Assembly (NCBI GenBank): GCA_950097015.1
Contig: CATNEN010000038.1
Location: 11,697,001 to 11,761,000 of the forward strand
From: Macrostomum hystrix
Taxonomy: Eukaryota > Platyhelminthes > Macrostomidae
Direction: 5' to 3'
DNA length: 64,000 nucleotides
The first letter of the stretch is position 1; each line of letters begins with the position of its first letter. The notes beneath the pieces are model-generated. The model searched no databases and was not told where the DNA came from. It worked only from the letters and a program-made list of their open reading frames with translations. The position numbers and the translations under genes are program-made. This document shows positions 10,270 through 22,035 of the stretch, piece after piece.

Positions 10270-11112
10270 TTTGAATCACGAAGCTTTTATAATCTACTCT
10301 AAGAAGTATAACTGTATAAATGCGTTAAACCTAAAGTTTAACCAATCCGTCTTAGTCCTTTATATACGCAAAATAATTGAATGTAGGGCAAAAGGTAATA
10401 ACGTTCTTAGACGTTGTAAATGTTTTACTAGCTGGACAGTTAAATCGCCGCAATTTTCTTGAGTTAATGGAATTTCAAAGACGATATGACATTAAAACAA
10501 AATATAAAACTAAAGATAATAAGTATTAGATGATACATAAGAAAACGAGCTTTGAATTTTTAATAACAGGTAATATTATCAAAATTATTCTGTTACGATT
10601 TTTATGACAATTTCTTCCCCGGCTCCCACTTGCATGGTATCTTCAAGAATAACTTCAATAATTATCTCCCACAATAGTGCTGTAAATTTAGGTTCTCTCT
10701 CTGTATCTATCTCTCTGCCGTTTGTATCGTTTAGGCGTAACCGGCAGCTCAGCACTATTAAAAAGCGATAAATACAAAAGAATATTTGAAACAGCAGAAA
10801 AGAAGGTTTTTTGTCACTAAAGAATTAAAAGGTCTTTACTTGGAACCCCCTGCTGAGCCAGCGCGGCAAACACTCGAGAGGGTCGGGGGCGCTCTGGCCC
10901 TGCCGCTCGCTGCTCTCCTATTATATATATATATTATTAAGCCATTCAATCTCGGCAGTCCATTAGTTTCTCTGCGATTAATTGTTGGTGGGAAACGATC
11001 GTAAAGTATTTTAACTTTCTCATTTCATGTCTCCCATATTAACCCTTCAACTCCTACATTCACGAACCTTCCATCTCCTGCCTTTCTATTGCTTTATCTC
11101 TTACCCTCCATC
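10270..11112. other. Intergenic, no gene seen
   Basis: AT-rich DNA upstream of CEP41 with a short GC-rich patch near 10860-10920 and a (TA)n run near 10922. It should contain the CEP41 promoter, but no clear core element stands out. Confidence 0.4.
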
Positions 11113-11318
11113 CCTCGACTGTCGGCACCAAGGCCAGCGACGCAGACCAGTTGGACATCGACAAGCTGGCCGTCGCGTTGGACCAGGCCCTCGACACCGG
11201 ACGGAGCAGCGCTGCCACCACGACCCGCAGCTTTGGAGGCCGCAGGCCGCAAAGCACCACCTCGTCGACAGCCAGCAGTGTCGGCTCCAGTGTCAGCCAG
11301 CGACCGCCGTTCAAATAA
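11113..11318 (+). pseudogene. CEP41 last-exon fragment (duplicated)
   Basis: The C-terminal ~67 codons of CEP41 (…KLAVALDQALDTGRSS… to the SQRPPFK stop) are repeated on the plus strand, without the rhodanese domain or any upstream exon. The copy begins at the duplication breakpoint, so it has no promoter of its own and is best seen as a fragment. Confidence 0.88.
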
Positions 11319-11585
11319 GAACTGTGCTCATTTGAGCACAGCAGCAGCTGCGGCTACTCTCTCTTAATTAAATTCGTTTTTAATCCTGCTTTTCATTGCG
11401 TTCCATCGAAGATCAAGAATGATGCGACTCTCGACTTTTGGTACCAACTAGCCTTCGAAATTCTGATTGAACCAATCAAAATTGAAAGCCTGATTTTCTA
11501 GCAAATCGGTGATTTGCATCATTCAATTATTATTTAACTCTCGCAGACCCGCCTGTGTCTTAATTCACCCCCAACTGCCGTCCTT

Positions 11586-11921
11586 TTAATTGCTTCGCGT
11601 GCTTGACTTGCTGGCTTTATTCTTAACAATGTCTACTTTTTCAATTACAATTTTCCTTATATTTCGAGAAAACTTGCGCAACTCTACTTTCAGTAGAAAT
11701 GTCTGCAAATTTGTCACTGGTTTTATGTTCTCCAGGTAAAAGCGATGTTGCTTAAATATAATGGCTTCGTGCGAACAAAACATTTTTTCATTGGCTTTCT
11801 TTAAACTTTCAATATTCATTTCGGTTGTTTTCTTGTCACACGGCACATAGTTATACGAAATCGCTTTTTCACCACTATTCGCTTCTTTGAAAAAACTAGA
11901 TATCTGTCTATCATTTGTCAT
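11586..11921 (-). CDS. Hypothetical 111-aa protein (right copy)
   Basis: Mirror copy of the frame at 6441-6776, intact, with about four amino-acid changes (for example His to Tyr in the ISYNYVPC segment and Arg to Met before FCSHEAI). No recognised domain. See the left copy for alternatives. Confidence 0.3.
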   Translation of the reverse strand: MTNDRQISSFFKEANSGEKAISYNYVPCDKKTTEMNIESLKKANEKMFCSHEAIIFKQHRFYLENIKPVTNLQTFLLKVELRKFSRNIRKIVIEKVDIVKNKASKSSTRSN

Positions 11922-11954
11922 CGTTTTCAGCTTTGTCTTTACTGGCTATAACTC

Positions 11955-12612
11955 CTGCTTCGATTCTCGTGTCGGCCCCAGCTTCGATTCCAGTATCAGC
12001 TCCTGCTTCGATTGTAGTATCAGCTCCTGCTTCGATTCCAGTATCAGCTCCTGCTTCGATTCCAGCATCAGCCCCAGCGTCGATTCCAGTATCAGCCCCA
12101 GCTTCGATTCCAGCATCAGCTCCTGCTTAGCTTCCAGCATCAGCTCCTGCTTAGCTTCTAGCATCAGCTCCTGCTTAGCTTCCAGCATCAGCTCCTGCTT
12201 AGCTTCCAGCATCAGCTCCTGCTTAGCTTCTAGCATCAGCTCCTGCTTAGCTTCTAGCATCAGCTCCTGCTTAGCTTCTAGCATCAGCTCCTGCTTAGCT
12301 TCTAGCATCAGCTCCTACTTAGCTTCTAGCATCAGCTCCTGCTTAGCTTCTAGCATCAGCTCCTGCTTAGCTTCTAGCATCAGCTCCTGCTTAGCTTCTA
12401 GCATCAGCTCCTGCTTAGCTTCTAGCATCAGCTCCTGCTTAGCTTCCAGCATCAGCTCCTGCTTAGCTTCTAGCATCAGCTCCTGCTTAGCTTCTAGCAT
12501 CAGCTACTGCTTAGCTTCCAGCATCAGCTCCTGCTTAGCTTCCAGCATCAGCTACTGCTTAGCTTCCAGCATCAGCTCCTGCTTAGCTTCTAGCATCAGC
12601 TCCAGCTTTAAT
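11955..12612. repeat. 24-bp minisatellite, right arm, dominated by one variant
   Basis: About 27 units of 24 bp. The first seven or so resemble the left-arm consensus. From about 12122 on, nearly all are the variant cctgcttagcttctagcatc, which occurs just once in the left arm. This is direct evidence of unit amplification after the duplication. Confidence 0.93.
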
Positions 12613-14190
12613 TCTATGTTATTTATGATTCTTAAAAGCTGTACATTTTCTAATGCTGAGCTACAAGTCTAGAAAAGCATATGCGGTATAAATTTACATA
12701 CCGTGCAGAGTACACTAAACTGCATTAATAATATGTTGTTGGTAGGTAACATTAATGAATATATAAGATGTCAAGCAGTAATAAGGAATATTAATTGGCT
12801 ATTTATACATAAATTAGTTGTGTAACAAGAAAGCTAAAGAAGCAGCAAGTATGTCAACTATGCAAATAACTTAGGAACTGATCCACCACTACACAATAAT
12901 TTGCAGTCTAACAGAAACCTACTCATACAAGCAGGTTACCTATAGTTGGCCCCAGAAAACTGTGAATATTATGTATATTGTTTTCAGAAAAGGGATGACG
13001 AAACAATAAAAAGTCCCGAGACACATGCATCGGTAATGGTTGCTGAAAATATTGGTTATAAGCGCGAATTTCAAAAGACGTTACAATCATGGAGCAATTT
13101 TCTGGGCATTAAGTAGAAAAAACAGAGTAAAGTTCTAGCAAAATAATTACGCTAACAGACACTGCGAGTAGAAGTCTTTAGACAATGCAGAATAAAACAG
13201 GCGCAATATTCCTACTATTCTACTCTCGAGTAGCAATATGCGCTTTTTACCCTGTAAAAAATTCGGCTGCTTCTTCGGCGGGTTTTTTGTGCAAAATAGG
13301 AGTGGAATCTACCAAAATCCCCCCTATCTCGCAAGAGTTAAAGAAACCACCCAGGAAGCAGCCGATTTAACCGTAAATTGTGCGGAAACCGCCGAAGAAT
13401 CACCCGAACCAGTGGCCCATGGGACAACCAGAGAAATATTAACGGGCGATTTCTCGGCGGTTTCTGAGCATGGAATCTTCCGAACTGGAGGATTCTTTGG
13501 GTGATTCCATTTCGCCACCAAGAAGCACTGAGAAAACGCCCAGTTGGGTAGATTCTAAGCATGGAATCATCCGATTGGTATGTTTCCAGCGTTCGGCTGT
13601 TTCTTTTTCTGGAAACACCGCAGATTCCAACTGGAATCACCCAAAGAAACATCCCTATTTTTTAGCGGGTACTCTTCCGAATACAATTGTTATGCTACAT
13701 GTTACAAGCGAAAGCGTAGAAAAAAATCGACGATAAAATTGTATGGTACAAGTGTATTTAGACAAAATTTAAACGAAACGGAAGCATTTTGGTTAAATGA
13801 ACATCGTAAAGGATTTTCTATTAACAATGGGAACTCATGTCCAGCATGAAAATCTTGTGTACTGTATAAAAGCAAGAAATGAAGACAAAAAATCCTGAAG
13901 AAAGCATGCAAGAATGCTTGTAAATTTAAAACAAATATTATAAAAAAGGCAGTTAAAGGCATGTCAAAGAATAAAACTAAAACACCTTAGCTCTTAAGCT
14001 AAAGACAAAGGCGAAAAATATCACTTAAAATGTTACTTGTGCCCTGTAAAAGTACATTTACCAAAGGTAAAATAGCCATTTCGCGCGTAAACGGAACACG
14101 GCAAATCTATAAAGTCGGTTTTGAATGAGCAAACACACAGCTTGACACAATTACTGTCAGTAGTAAAGCTAACATTTTTCTGATAATCGA
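12613..14190. other. Intergenic; internal short repeats, no gene called
   Basis: Mostly AT-rich. Between 13190 and 13700 several overlapping open frames occur with no recognisable product. Inside them tctttgggtgattcca (13494-13509) is matched by its reverse complement tggaatcacccaaaga (13632-13647), and agcatggaatc occurs twice (13466, 13558), so this may be a degraded mobile or foldback element. Confidence 0.4.
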
Positions 14191-14195
14191 ACTGG

Positions 14196-14590
14196 TGAAT
14201 TACCAGGAGGCTGCAGAGGACTGGTGAATTACCAGGAGGGTGCAGAGGACTGGTGAATTACCAGGAGGGTGCAGAGGACTGGTGAATTACCAGGAGGGTG
14301 CAGAGGACTGGTGAATTACCAGGAGGGTGCAGAGGACTGGTGAATTACCAGGAGGGTGCAGAGGACTGGTGAATTACCAGGAGGGTGCAGAGGACTGGTG
14401 AATTACCAGGAGGGTGCAGAGAACTGGTGAATTACCAGGAGGGTGCAGAGGACTGGTGAATTACCAGGAGGGTGCAGAGAACTGGTGAATTACCAGGAGG
14501 GTGCAGAGGACTGGTGAATTACCAGGAGGCTGCAGAGGACTGGTGAATTACCAGGAGGCTGCAGAGGACTGGTGAATTACCAGGAGGCTT
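14196..14590. repeat. 29-bp minisatellite downstream of the GRAF-like gene
   Basis: About 14 units of 29 bp (actggtgaattaccaggagg plus gtgcagagg), with gagg/gaga variants. It lies about 110 bases beyond the stop of the RhoGAP gene. Confidence 0.95.
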
Positions 14591-14700
14591 AGGTCCCTTC
14601 ACCATCCAATGACCAATCTTGCAGTACAGAATACTTAAAGCTACATACAAAGCCAATAATTGAGCTGGATAACGATTCTCTATATAAGTAACGCAGGCGC

Positions 14701-17700
14701 TTACTGCAGCAGTTCAATATAATTGAGGGGTATAATCCCCCTGCGACCTTTGATCACACCGCAGCACCAGCCCTCGTTGCCATCAATTTTCTGCACATCG
14801 TAGACAATTTCGTTGGCTTCAAAGGACAGTTCGCTCTCCGTGTCGGCCTTGCAGGCGTACAGGGTCCTGGCGCATCGCTTCGGGCCGTGCAGATTAAACG
14901 ACATCTGATCTAGCCTGTGCAGCTTGCTGCTGCTGCTGCTGCTGCCGCTGCTGCTGGGGAAAGCCAGCTTCGGAACAGCTGCCAGCACCCGGGATTCAAT
15001 GATGTCGTCTCCTGACGCCTGACGCAACACTGGCGCCCTTGAAGAAGCCGACGCCACGGACGAAGCTGGGAAAGCGTCTGGCAGGATGTCTTCGGCGTGC
15101 TGCAGCAGTGTCAGAACCAGCTGCTTGCCTTCCACAGTGCAATACTGCACACTCTGCAGGTTGTACTCACGAGGCCAGCACACGGTCAGGGCGAACACAA
15201 GGGCAAGATTCTCCGGCGTCATTTTGTTGCTTACCGAACAATCGGCGACTCGGCGAAGGTGGCCGACTAGTTCGACAATCAGGCGACGATTCAACACTGG
15301 CAGACGGTCGGCAGACAGCCGGTCGCGAAGCTCCGGCAGCGGCCTCTGCTGGGTGTCGCCGGCTGGACCCGACTGTGTCAAAATGGCCAATTCGGTGACG
15401 AGAATCAGGCCTGACTAAGCCTCCATCCACCCTCTGACCCACCCTGAAATCTCATCCTAACCAATCATGACCCTCAGATATAACCTGACCCAAACTGACA
15501 CATTTTGACCCACCCTGCCTGACCCATTCTGATTGATCTATCCTGAATGATCAATCCGAATCTGACCAATCCTAAACAGACCTAACTCACCCTGACCACA
15601 CTAACTCACCCTGACCACACTGACTCACCCTGACCCATCCTGAATGGTCCCGACTCACCCTGACCACCCTGAACGGTCCCGACCCACCCTGACTCACCCT
15701 GACCCATCCTGAATGGTCCCGACCCACCCTAACTCACACTGACCCATCCTGACTCACCCTGACCCATCCTGAATCGTCCCGACCCACGCTGACCCACCCT
15801 GACCCATCCTGAATCGTCCCGACCCACGCTGACCCACCCTGACCCATCCTGAATGGTCCTGACCCACCCTGACCCATCATGAATGGTCGTGACCCACCCT
15901 GACCCCCTGATTCGCCTGACGTGTATGACTCTAACTCTAATGAGGTCTCTTGTGTGTCTCAGCCTAGCGTCGGCACTCACAGTGTCATTGAGGTACTGGA
16001 CAAAGTCGAATGTGATTAACGGCTGCGGCAGATTCTTCAGGTAGCGCTTAATGCCGCTACTGAGAACCCGGATGCCAAACGGCTTCAGCTCTCCGCGGCC
16101 ATCCAGAATGTAACCCTGCAGCAGCTCTTCAACTTGGCTGCTTTGGCCTTCAACCCGGTAGAGGCCTTCCTCCTCCAGGCCGCGTGACTCGAGCTCGCGA
16201 ATGCAGCTGACAAGCCGGTCCACTTCCGCCTGTGTTGGTCGCAGCTGCCGGCATGATTCGGGAAAAGAAAAAAAGGATTTATATGCGTATAAAAATGGAC
16301 GGTAATATTCGCAGCTTGTCTACTTAAAGTAGGATAAAAAGAAGGAACTTCATTTAAAATAAAACGGAATATTTAATGAAACCCACTTGATTATATCGCC
16401 AGCCCATTACCAGTCTACGTACGGCTGTTCAGTCCATGGACTGGGGACTGGGGGAGAAATAGCGTGGTTCTACTGTTCAAGAACTCACCGCCTCCTCAGA
16501 AGTCAACGGTCTCTGCCCGGCCAGGGCTCTAATCCAGTCCTGGGAGTCCAGTGATGAGTAAGCCTGCAGCAGGAGGGACCGGCCCTCGATTGTGGACACC
16601 TCGAAGCTGAACCGCCTACCACCGGAGCTGTCCTCAGTGACAGAGGACACGTTGCCGAGAATGGCGTTGCCGCTAGAGCTGCCCGGATTGGCTGGCGAAT
16701 AAGGCATCAGGTTCAGGACCCGGTTGTCCAGAGTCAGGGTGCAGTAGCACCTGAAAGTGTTGCGTCATGTTCTAAAATGATCACAAAATTAACCTGAGTT
16801 CCAAAGCATTCAGTGAGAGGACTGTATACGGCTGTTCAGTCCATGGACTGGGGGGACGCCACACCCACCCTGGTACCAGTTTAATAGCTGGGTGAATTGA
16901 AGCATAGCAGATTCCATTGTCTTGCTATATGACACAAATTGTTACATTGGAGTCAGGAATCGAACCCTCTGGAAAACAACCTCTGGAAAACAACCTCTGG
17001 AAAAAAGGTCGCAGCGCTACTGGAGGTCATACCGAGACATATCGAAGTTCCGTTACTTCATTAAAATCTAAATCTAAATCTAATCGTTGGAAATCATATT
17101 CAACAATCTAATCAAAATCACACCTCTGCCAGGATGTGGGAATGCCCAGCTTCCTCTGCGCCATCAGCAGGTAGCCCTCCATCATGTTGCCGTTAATTCG
17201 GCTGCTAGCCGCTCGCTTTGAAGACGACAGCAGCAGGTGGCGCTTGTGCTCTTCCAGCTCCTGCTCTGCCAGGTCGACGCTGTTGTTGAACCTCATCACC
17301 GACTCGTTCATAGCGTTCATGAAGTGCTCTCTTTCGCCAAGATTGTCGTTGCACTCCTGACATCGGTTCAATATACAGCCTCATTAAACACACATCTACT
17401 CAATTAACAGCCTCATTAAACACGCATCTACTCATTAAACAGCCTCATTAAACACACATCAAATTAAATAAACAGCCTCATTAAACACACATCTACTCAA
17501 TTAACAGCCTCATTAAACACACATCTAATTAAATAAACAGCCTCATTAAACACACATCTAATTAAATAAACAGCCTCATTAAACACACATCTAATTAAAT
17601 AAACAGCCTCATTAAACACATATCTACTCAATTAACAGCCTCAATAAACACACATCTACTCAATAAACAGCCTCATTAAACACACATCTACTAAATAAAC

Positions 17701-18237
17701 AGCCTCATTAAACACACATCTACTAAATAAACAGCCTCATTAAACACACATCTACTAAATAAACAGCCTCATTAAACACACATCTACTCAATAAACTGCC
17801 TCATTAAACACACATCTACTAAATAAACAGCCTCATTAAACACACATCTACTAAATAAACAGCCTCATTAAACACACATTGACCTAATAAACAGCCTCAT
17901 TAAACACATATCTACTAAATAAACTGCCTCATTAAACACACATCTACTAAATAAACAGCCTCATTAAACACACATCTACTCAATAAACTGCCTCATTAAA
18001 CACACATCTACTCAATAAACAGCCTCATTAAACACACATCTACTAAATAAACAGCCTCATTAAACACACATTGACCTAATAAACAGCCTCATTAAACACA
18101 CATCTACTCAATAAACAGCCTCATTAAACACACATCTACTAAATAAACAGCCTCATTAAACACATATCTAATTAATTAAACAGCCTCATTAAACACACAT
18201 CTACTAAATAAACAGCCTCATTAACTAACTAACTAAG

Positions 18238-18289
<52 letters not shown>

Positions 18290-20037
18290 AACGAGGATTT
18301 CCCCTCTGACAATTTTTTGTTCTGCACCCGAACGGAACAACGCAAGCGCACGAAACTCAAGAAAACGAGCTAAGGGAAAACGAGAAAGGGAACTTTTTGT
18401 TGCGCATCTTCTCAAACAAGAATCAAGTCGCCAGCTCTTCTGACCGTCGAGATATTCAATGTTTCTGGCCGAAGGTCAGGTTTTTCCCATAAAAGCTAGT
18501 GTATTTCCTACACCCCTATGCTCGTACACAAAATAGCAATGCGCCGCAGTGCAGCCGAATGTGCCTGCATCATCTCCGTCTTCGGTGGTCATCTACCTTT
18601 ATCTAGACGGATTTGCTGGACTTTCAATGGCTACAACAGGTGGAAACAGGCCACTATGGACACCCTGACGCGAATTTCTCCAATTTCATTGAACAAACCT
18701 AAATATTAGGCGCAGCTCAACCACAGGACACCATCGCCATATGTCTGTCAACCAATCAGTCACCACCCAGCGCTGTTAGCATTCCGGCGCTGCCAATTTT
18801 TTTTCAGTGGTTATTCCACCCTTGGTATAAAAAACTGGCGGTAAATGACTTGCTAGTTCTACTGTTAAACACACGCACTTAGCGCACCTGATAGAAGCAC
18901 TTCCAGACGCTCTGCAGCGTGGCGATGATCTCGAAGAACCTACTCTTATTTTTGGCCTGCCTGAACTGCAGAGCCTTGACGTATTCGTAGGTCCGACCCA
19001 AATAGTCCAGGCGCTCGTTATCCATGTCCTGCGTGGGCGGAGTTGATCTGGCCAGAGACCGCTCCTGACTGTGGTAAAATTTGCGCGTCTCCTCGTAGTA
19101 TTCGCGCCGCGTCTCGCTTAGAAACTCTTTGATCTTGGCCCGCTGGCTGTTCAGCTCATCCATAAACAGACGCTGGGAGTTCTGCAGCCAGCGCCTGCGG
19201 TTGCAACAAGCAAGTCAGGATGGCAGCTATTTAGTCGTTTGGATTTGAGAATTTCGGAATTTCGGGTCTGGGATTTAGCAATCTAGTCGAGTGGGATTTT
19301 TTAGGATGTGATTTACTGGGATTTTTCGGGATTGGATTTGAAAACCTGGTCCAATGGGTTTTTTGCGTGGGATTTGAGGGTTTGGTCCAGTGGGATTTCC
19401 TGGATGGGATTTAGGAATCTGCTCCAGTGGGATTTGTCAGGGTGGGATTTTTCTGAATTTACGTTGGTCTAGTAGCCTTCTGCAGTATAGGATCTAGGGA
19501 TTAAGGGAAGTGAGATTCTTGGAGAATCTATTTCATCGAGTCGGTTGGGATTCACTAGTTTTGATATTTCTTAGTAGTACCAATAAAGGGTTTTTGGGGC
19601 TGGGATTTAGTCTAGAGGGATTCTTCGAGGTTAAAATTTGTAGAACGGAATATCTTTCATTGGGATTTTAAAAGAAAAAGGAAAGAAAAGAAACACATAC
19701 AAACTGACCTCCTAGCCTCTTCTATGTACTCCAAATCGTGCGAGAGTTGCACAAAAAAGTTCGCCATGTCGCGCTCGGCCTTCAGCGCGCCGATATTTCC
19801 CGACGGCCGCCTCGAATCCGGCTCGTCTGTACCGCCGGTGCCGAGCTCGCGGATGGCCCGGCTGAATCCCAGCAGAGCCTCCGAGTGGCTCTGGCCAGTC
19901 TCGCGGACCCTGTTGAAGCTCTCGATGACGCGCTTCATCGACTTGACGTAGTCGTCTAGCACGCGCTCCTGATCTAGTAGGGCGCTGCGCAAGTCCGGAC
20001 TATCGAGTGAGCAGGCGTTGTAGTCCACAATGCGCAT
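14701..20037 (-). CDS. Graf: GRAF-like RhoGAP (BAR-PH-RhoGAP-SH3), 6 exons
   Basis: Complement of join 14701-15414, 15981-16244, 16489-16750, 17124-17356, 18888-19194, 19709-20037 (702 aa; all phases match). The BAR domain covers roughly residues 1-235 and starts MRIVDYNACSLDSPDLR, aligning with the GRAF/oligophrenin start. The PH domain begins about 270 (MMEGYLLMAQRKLGIPTSW). RhoGAP begins about 380, with the arginine finger in EEGLYRVEG and the helix NLALVFALTV. A C-terminal SH3 (ARTLYACKADTESELSF … GIIPLNYIELL) separates it from oligophrenin-1, which lacks SH3. The family senses membrane curvature, inactivates RhoA/Cdc42 and acts in endocytosis. The exon 6 acceptor (ttag before 15414) is the least certain junction. 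The start ATG lies 11 bases after a possible acceptor, so a 5'UTR intron is possible. Confidence 0.9.
15560..15905. repeat. Degenerate ~30-bp repeat in GRAF intron 5
   Basis: Imperfect units built from ctgacccaccctgacccatc and ctgaatggtcccga blocks. The array occupies most of the intron between 15415 and 15980. Confidence 0.85.
16412..16452 (-). mobile_element. SINE family B, 3' end only
   Basis: Contains cggctgttcagtccatggac, the conserved 3' end of the family B copies at 16800-16985 and 41730-41950. It lies in GRAF intron 4, 350 bases from a longer copy. Confidence 0.6.
16800..16985 (-). mobile_element. SINE family B (tRNA head, CORE-like body)
   Basis: On the minus strand it reads: tRNA-like B box (gagggttcgattcctgactc), then a body with atagcaagaca and ttcacccagctattaaactg, then the tail cagtccatggactgaacagc. 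It matches the plus-strand copy at 41730-41950 in order. It sits in intron 3 of the GRAF-like gene. Confidence 0.75.
17375..18290. repeat. ~32-bp minisatellite plus (TAAC)n in GRAF intron 2
   Basis: Roughly 27 units of about 30-32 bp (aaacagcctcattaaacaca plus catctactaa), with several length variants, pass directly into a (taac)n microsatellite at 18221-18290. The array begins about 20 bases from the exon 3 acceptor side. The rest of the intron (18291-18887) holds no feature that I recognise. Confidence 0.92.
19195..19708. repeat. Degenerate gggattt repeat in GRAF intron 1
   Basis: The intron is filled with poorly conserved copies of a gtgggattt..ggtccag motif of variable spacing. It looks like an old, decaying minisatellite. 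Confidence 0.6.
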
Positions 20038-20099
20038 CTTGCAGCCGGCTGAAAATTGGACTTTACAGGTTTAAAAACAGTTCTCCCATTCCCAGTCTG

Positions 20100-22035
20100 T
20101 AAGGTGTCGAATCCCCTTCTCAAAGTCGGTTAGGTGTGGAATCCCCTTCTCAAAGTCGGTTAGGTGTGGAATCCCCTTCCCACTGTCTGTCAGGTGTGGA
20201 ATCCCCTTCCCACAGTCTGTCAGGTGTGGAATTCCCTTCTCACAGTCTGTCAGGTGCCCAATCCCCTTCCCACAGTCTGTCAGGTGTGGAATTCCCTTCT
20301 CACAGTCTGTCAGGTGTGGAATCCCCTTCTCACAGTCTGTCAGGTGCCGAATCCCCTTCCCACAGTCTGTCAGGTGTGGAATTCCCTTCTCACAGTCTGT
20401 CAGGTGTGGAATTCCCTTCTCACAGTCTGTCAGGTGCCCAATCCCCTTCCCACAGTCTGTCAGGTGTGGAATTCCCTTCTCACAGTCTGTCAGGTGTGGA
20501 ATCCCCTTCCCACAGTCTGTCAGGTGTGGAATCCCCTTCCCACAGTCTGTCAGGTGTGGAATCCCCTTCTCACAGTCTGTCAGGTGTTGAATTCCCTTCT
20601 CACAGTCTGTCAGGTGCCGAATCCCCTTCCCACAGTCTGTCAGGTGTGGAATTCCCTTCTCACAGTCTGTCAGGTGTGGAATTCCCTTCTCACAGTCTGT
20701 CAGGTGTGGAATTCCCTTCCCACAGTCTGTCAGGTGTGGAATCCCCTTCTCACAGTCTGTCAGGTGTGGAATTCCCTTCTCACAGTCTGTCAGGTGCCGA
20801 ATCCCCTTCCCACAGTCTGTCAGGTGTGGAATTCCTTTCTCACAGTCTGTCAGGTGTGGAATTCCCTTCTCACAGTCTGTCAGGTGTGGAATTCCCTTCT
20901 CACAGTCTGTCAGGTGTGGAATTCCCTTCCCACAGTCTGTCAGGTGTGGAATTCCCTTCTCACAGTCTGTCAGGTGTGGAATTCCCTTCTCACAGTCTGT
21001 CAGGTGTGGAATCCCCTTCTCACAGTCTGTCAGGTGTGGAATTCCCTTCTCACAGTCTGTCAGGTGTGGAATTCCCTTCTCACAGTCTGTCAGGTGTGGA
21101 ATTCCCTTCTCACAGTCTGTCAGGTGTGGAATTCCCTTCTCACAGTCTGTCAGGTGTGGAATTCCTTTCTTACAGTCTGTCAGGTGTGGAATTCCCTTCT
21201 CACAGTCTGTCAGGTGTGGAATTCCCTTCTCACAGTCTGTCAGGTGCCGAATCCCCTTCCCACAGTCTGTCAGGTGTGGAATCCCCTTCTCACAGTCTGT
21301 CAGGTGTGGAATTCCCTTCTCACAGTCTGTCAGGTGTGGAATTCCCTTCTCACAGTCTGTCAGGTGTGGAATTCCTTTCTCACAGTCTATCAGGTGTGGA
21401 ATTCCCTTCTCACAGTCTGTCAGGTGTGGAATTCCCTTCTCACAGTCTGTCAGGTGTGGAATTCCCTTCTCACAGTCTGTCAGGTGTGGAATTCCCTTCT
21501 CACAGTCTGTCAGGTGTGGAATTCCCTTCTCACAGTCTGTCAGGTGTGGAATTCCCTTCTCACAGTCTGTCAGGTGTGGAATTCCTTTCTTACAGTCTGT
21601 CAGGTGTGGAATTCCCTTCTCACAGTCTGTCAGGTGTGGAATTCCCTTCTCACAGTCTGTCAGGTGTGGAATTCCCTTCTCACAGTCTGTCAGGTGTGGA
21701 ATCCCCTTCTCACAGTCTGTCAGGTGTGGAATTCCCTTCTCACAGTCTGTCAGGTGTGGAATTCCCTTCTCACAGTCTGTCAGGTGTGGAATTCCTTTCT
21801 CACAGTCTATCAGGTGTGGAATTCCCTTCTCACAGTCTGTCAGGTGTGGAATTCCCTTCTCACAGTCTGTCAGGTGTGGAATTCCCTTCTCACAGTCTGT
21901 CAGGTGTGGAATTCCCTTCTCACAGTCTGTCAGGTGTGGAATTCCCTTCTCACTGTCTGTCAGGTGTGGAATTCCCTTCTCACAGTCTGTCAGGTGTGGA
22001 ATTCCCTTCCCATAGTCTGTCAGTTGCTGAATCTC
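20100..22035. repeat. 30-bp satellite block (about 64 units)
   Basis: The longest array in the window: 30-bp units (caggtgtggaattcccttct plus cacagtctgt), nearly in register with small sets of variants (gtgccga, ttcccac, ttcttac). The variants recur in the same multi-unit order, suggesting segmental duplication of groups of units: two blocks of roughly 14 units around 21300-21960 look near-identical. It lies immediately upstream of the GRAF-like gene. The two open frames of ~640 codons through it have no start context or domain and are repeat artefacts. Confidence 0.95.

Larger units (their letters stand above)
11113..12612 (-). repeat. Inverted duplication, right arm
   Basis: Reverse-complement copy of 5195-7247. 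In order it holds a CEP41 3' fragment, unique DNA, the 111-codon frame (11586-11921, minus strand) and a shorter 24-bp array. The two arms face each other across about 3.9 kb that contains the rest of CEP41. Confidence 0.92.

Noticed and set aside
13185-13850. Overlapping frames on both strands that might be a gene.
   Set aside because: No recognised domain. The region contains internal direct and inverted repeats that better fit a degraded element.
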